From assembly GCA_015661745.1 (NCBI GenBank), contig DQVL01000099.1:1-5495 (forward strand): a DNA stretch of 5,495 bases, in the 5' to 3' direction. Shown here piece after piece: positions 5,053 to 5,495 of this stretch (positions within the stretch are counted from its first letter, which is position 1; each line of letters starts with the position of its first letter). This DNA is from Thermoprotei archaeon. Its GTDB lineage: Archaea; Thermoproteota; Nitrososphaeria; Geothermarchaeales; JDFR-13. The position numbers and the translations under genes are program-made. The notes below the pieces were generated by a model. That model did not search any database and was not told the DNA's origin. It saw only the letters and a program-made list of their open reading frames with translations.

Positions 5053-5495
5053 ATATACGTAGGATATATAGATTCCCTATCGAACCAAGTATAGTTGGAT
5101 TCATCTTTCTAGCCGCTTTATTTGGTGTATTTACATCTGGATACCCAAATCTATATGGAGTATTTATTACATTAGCTGTGAGTCTACACCTGATATTCAC
5201 AATAGATTCTATTTATAATAGGGATAATATTCTTGATGTATCAGCCATATATGCATTGGCTTCGAATTCAGCTATATTCCTATTCCTAAGTCTACAGGAG
5301 TATGAAGTTCTATTTTCATTAATCCCTTCAGCCCTACTAACTATTCTAACATTATTATCAAAATCGATATTAGGTAGGAACGACATAATAACTACATTAG
5401 TTGGATCTCTAGCTCTAACCTCCCTCGTCCTACCCGCCTCAGCGATATCAGGGGGGTTAACCATAAAATCATTCAATATATGGATTATATATAGC
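5049..5495 (+). CDS. Polytopic membrane protein, weakly YwiC-like (3' end cut by window)
   Basis: The visible 149 residues form an open frame to the window edge. The N-terminus is short and basic (MNIRRIYRFP). At least five hydrophobic spans follow, at about 12-29, 33-52, 64-82, 86-105 and 112-134, and a sixth begins at 141. Short polar links include IYNRDN (55-60) and SKSILGRND (104-112). The layout, with FPIEPSIVGF near the start where YwiC-like proteins have a Pro-x-Glu-His-Gly type motif, and a Gly-Gly then Trp-containing segment (135-146), faintly recalls YwiC-like family membrane proteins. The key His is absent and the match is from memory only. The start ATG overlaps the stop of the anchored secreted protein by 4 bp, indicating translational coupling. 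No catalytic residue can be named; a transporter subunit or a scaffold are both open. Confidence 0.75.
   Translation, partial: MNIRRIYRFPIEPSIVGFIFLAALFGVFTSGYPNLYGVFITLAVSLHLIFTIDSIYNRDNILDVSAIYALASNSAIFLFLSLQEYEVLFSLIPSALLTILTLLSKSILGRNDIITTLVGSLALTSLVLPASAISGGLTIKSFNIWIIYS

Noticed and set aside
5213..5476. Open minus-strand frame of 87 codons
   Set aside because: It is antisense to the polytopic membrane protein, whose frame is open to the window edge, starts at an ATGA overlap and has regular hydrophobic spans.
1..5495. CRISPR arrays, insertion sequences, tRNA or rRNA genes
   Set aside because: Nearly every base is accounted for by coding sequence. The longest gap is about 105 bp, and no spaced repeats, transposase or cloverleaf were seen.

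Overview
The window looks like a stretch of an AT-rich archaeal chromosome, most likely from a thermophilic crenarchaeote (Thermoproteota). This rests on the codon habits (ATA for Ile, AGA/AGG for nearly all Arg), TATA-box-like elements about 25-30 bp ahead of starts, several genes with no Shine-Dalgarno (SD) sequence, archaeal-type central carbon enzymes, and a DHH-family protein resembling the archaeal Cdc45/RecJ group. The lineage below that level cannot be fixed from the sequence. The region is gene-dense and intergenic gaps are very short (6 to about 105 bp). I see no RNA gene, insertion sequence or CRISPR array.

Left part (1-2759) is a tricarboxylic acid cycle cluster. Citrate synthase (gltA) and, 82 bp downstream on the same minus strand, malate dehydrogenase (mdh, cut by the window start) are transcribed leftwards. 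Isocitrate dehydrogenase (icd) is transcribed rightwards from the same short divergent promoter region. Together they cover malate to oxaloacetate, oxaloacetate plus acetyl-CoA to citrate, and isocitrate to 2-oxoglutarate. Aconitase is not in the window. The IDH carries the residue set associated with NADP+ use, while MDH carries the Asp usual for NAD+.

Middle part (2766-4147) is a two-gene minus-strand operon with an ATGA stop/start overlap. The first gene is a DHH/DHHA1-fold protein whose metal-site motifs are partly degraded. The second is a small all-helical protein whose layout resembles the A-domain of archaeal GINS subunits (Gins15/Gins51). I read the pair as a diverged Cdc45/RecJ-like plus GINS-like unit of the replicative CMG helicase. 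The DHH fold is well supported; the GINS assignment is a hypothesis. This operon runs convergently into icd with only 6 bp between the stop codons.

Right part (4207-5495) is a two-gene plus-strand operon, again with an ATGA overlap. It encodes a secreted, C-terminally membrane-anchored protein of unknown function with a strongly basic cytoplasmic tail, then a polytopic membrane protein (cut by the window end) with faint similarity to YwiC-like proteins. It diverges from the DHH/GINS-like operon across a 59-bp region that holds a shared AT-rich promoter element and a perfect 14-bp palindrome touching the start codon.
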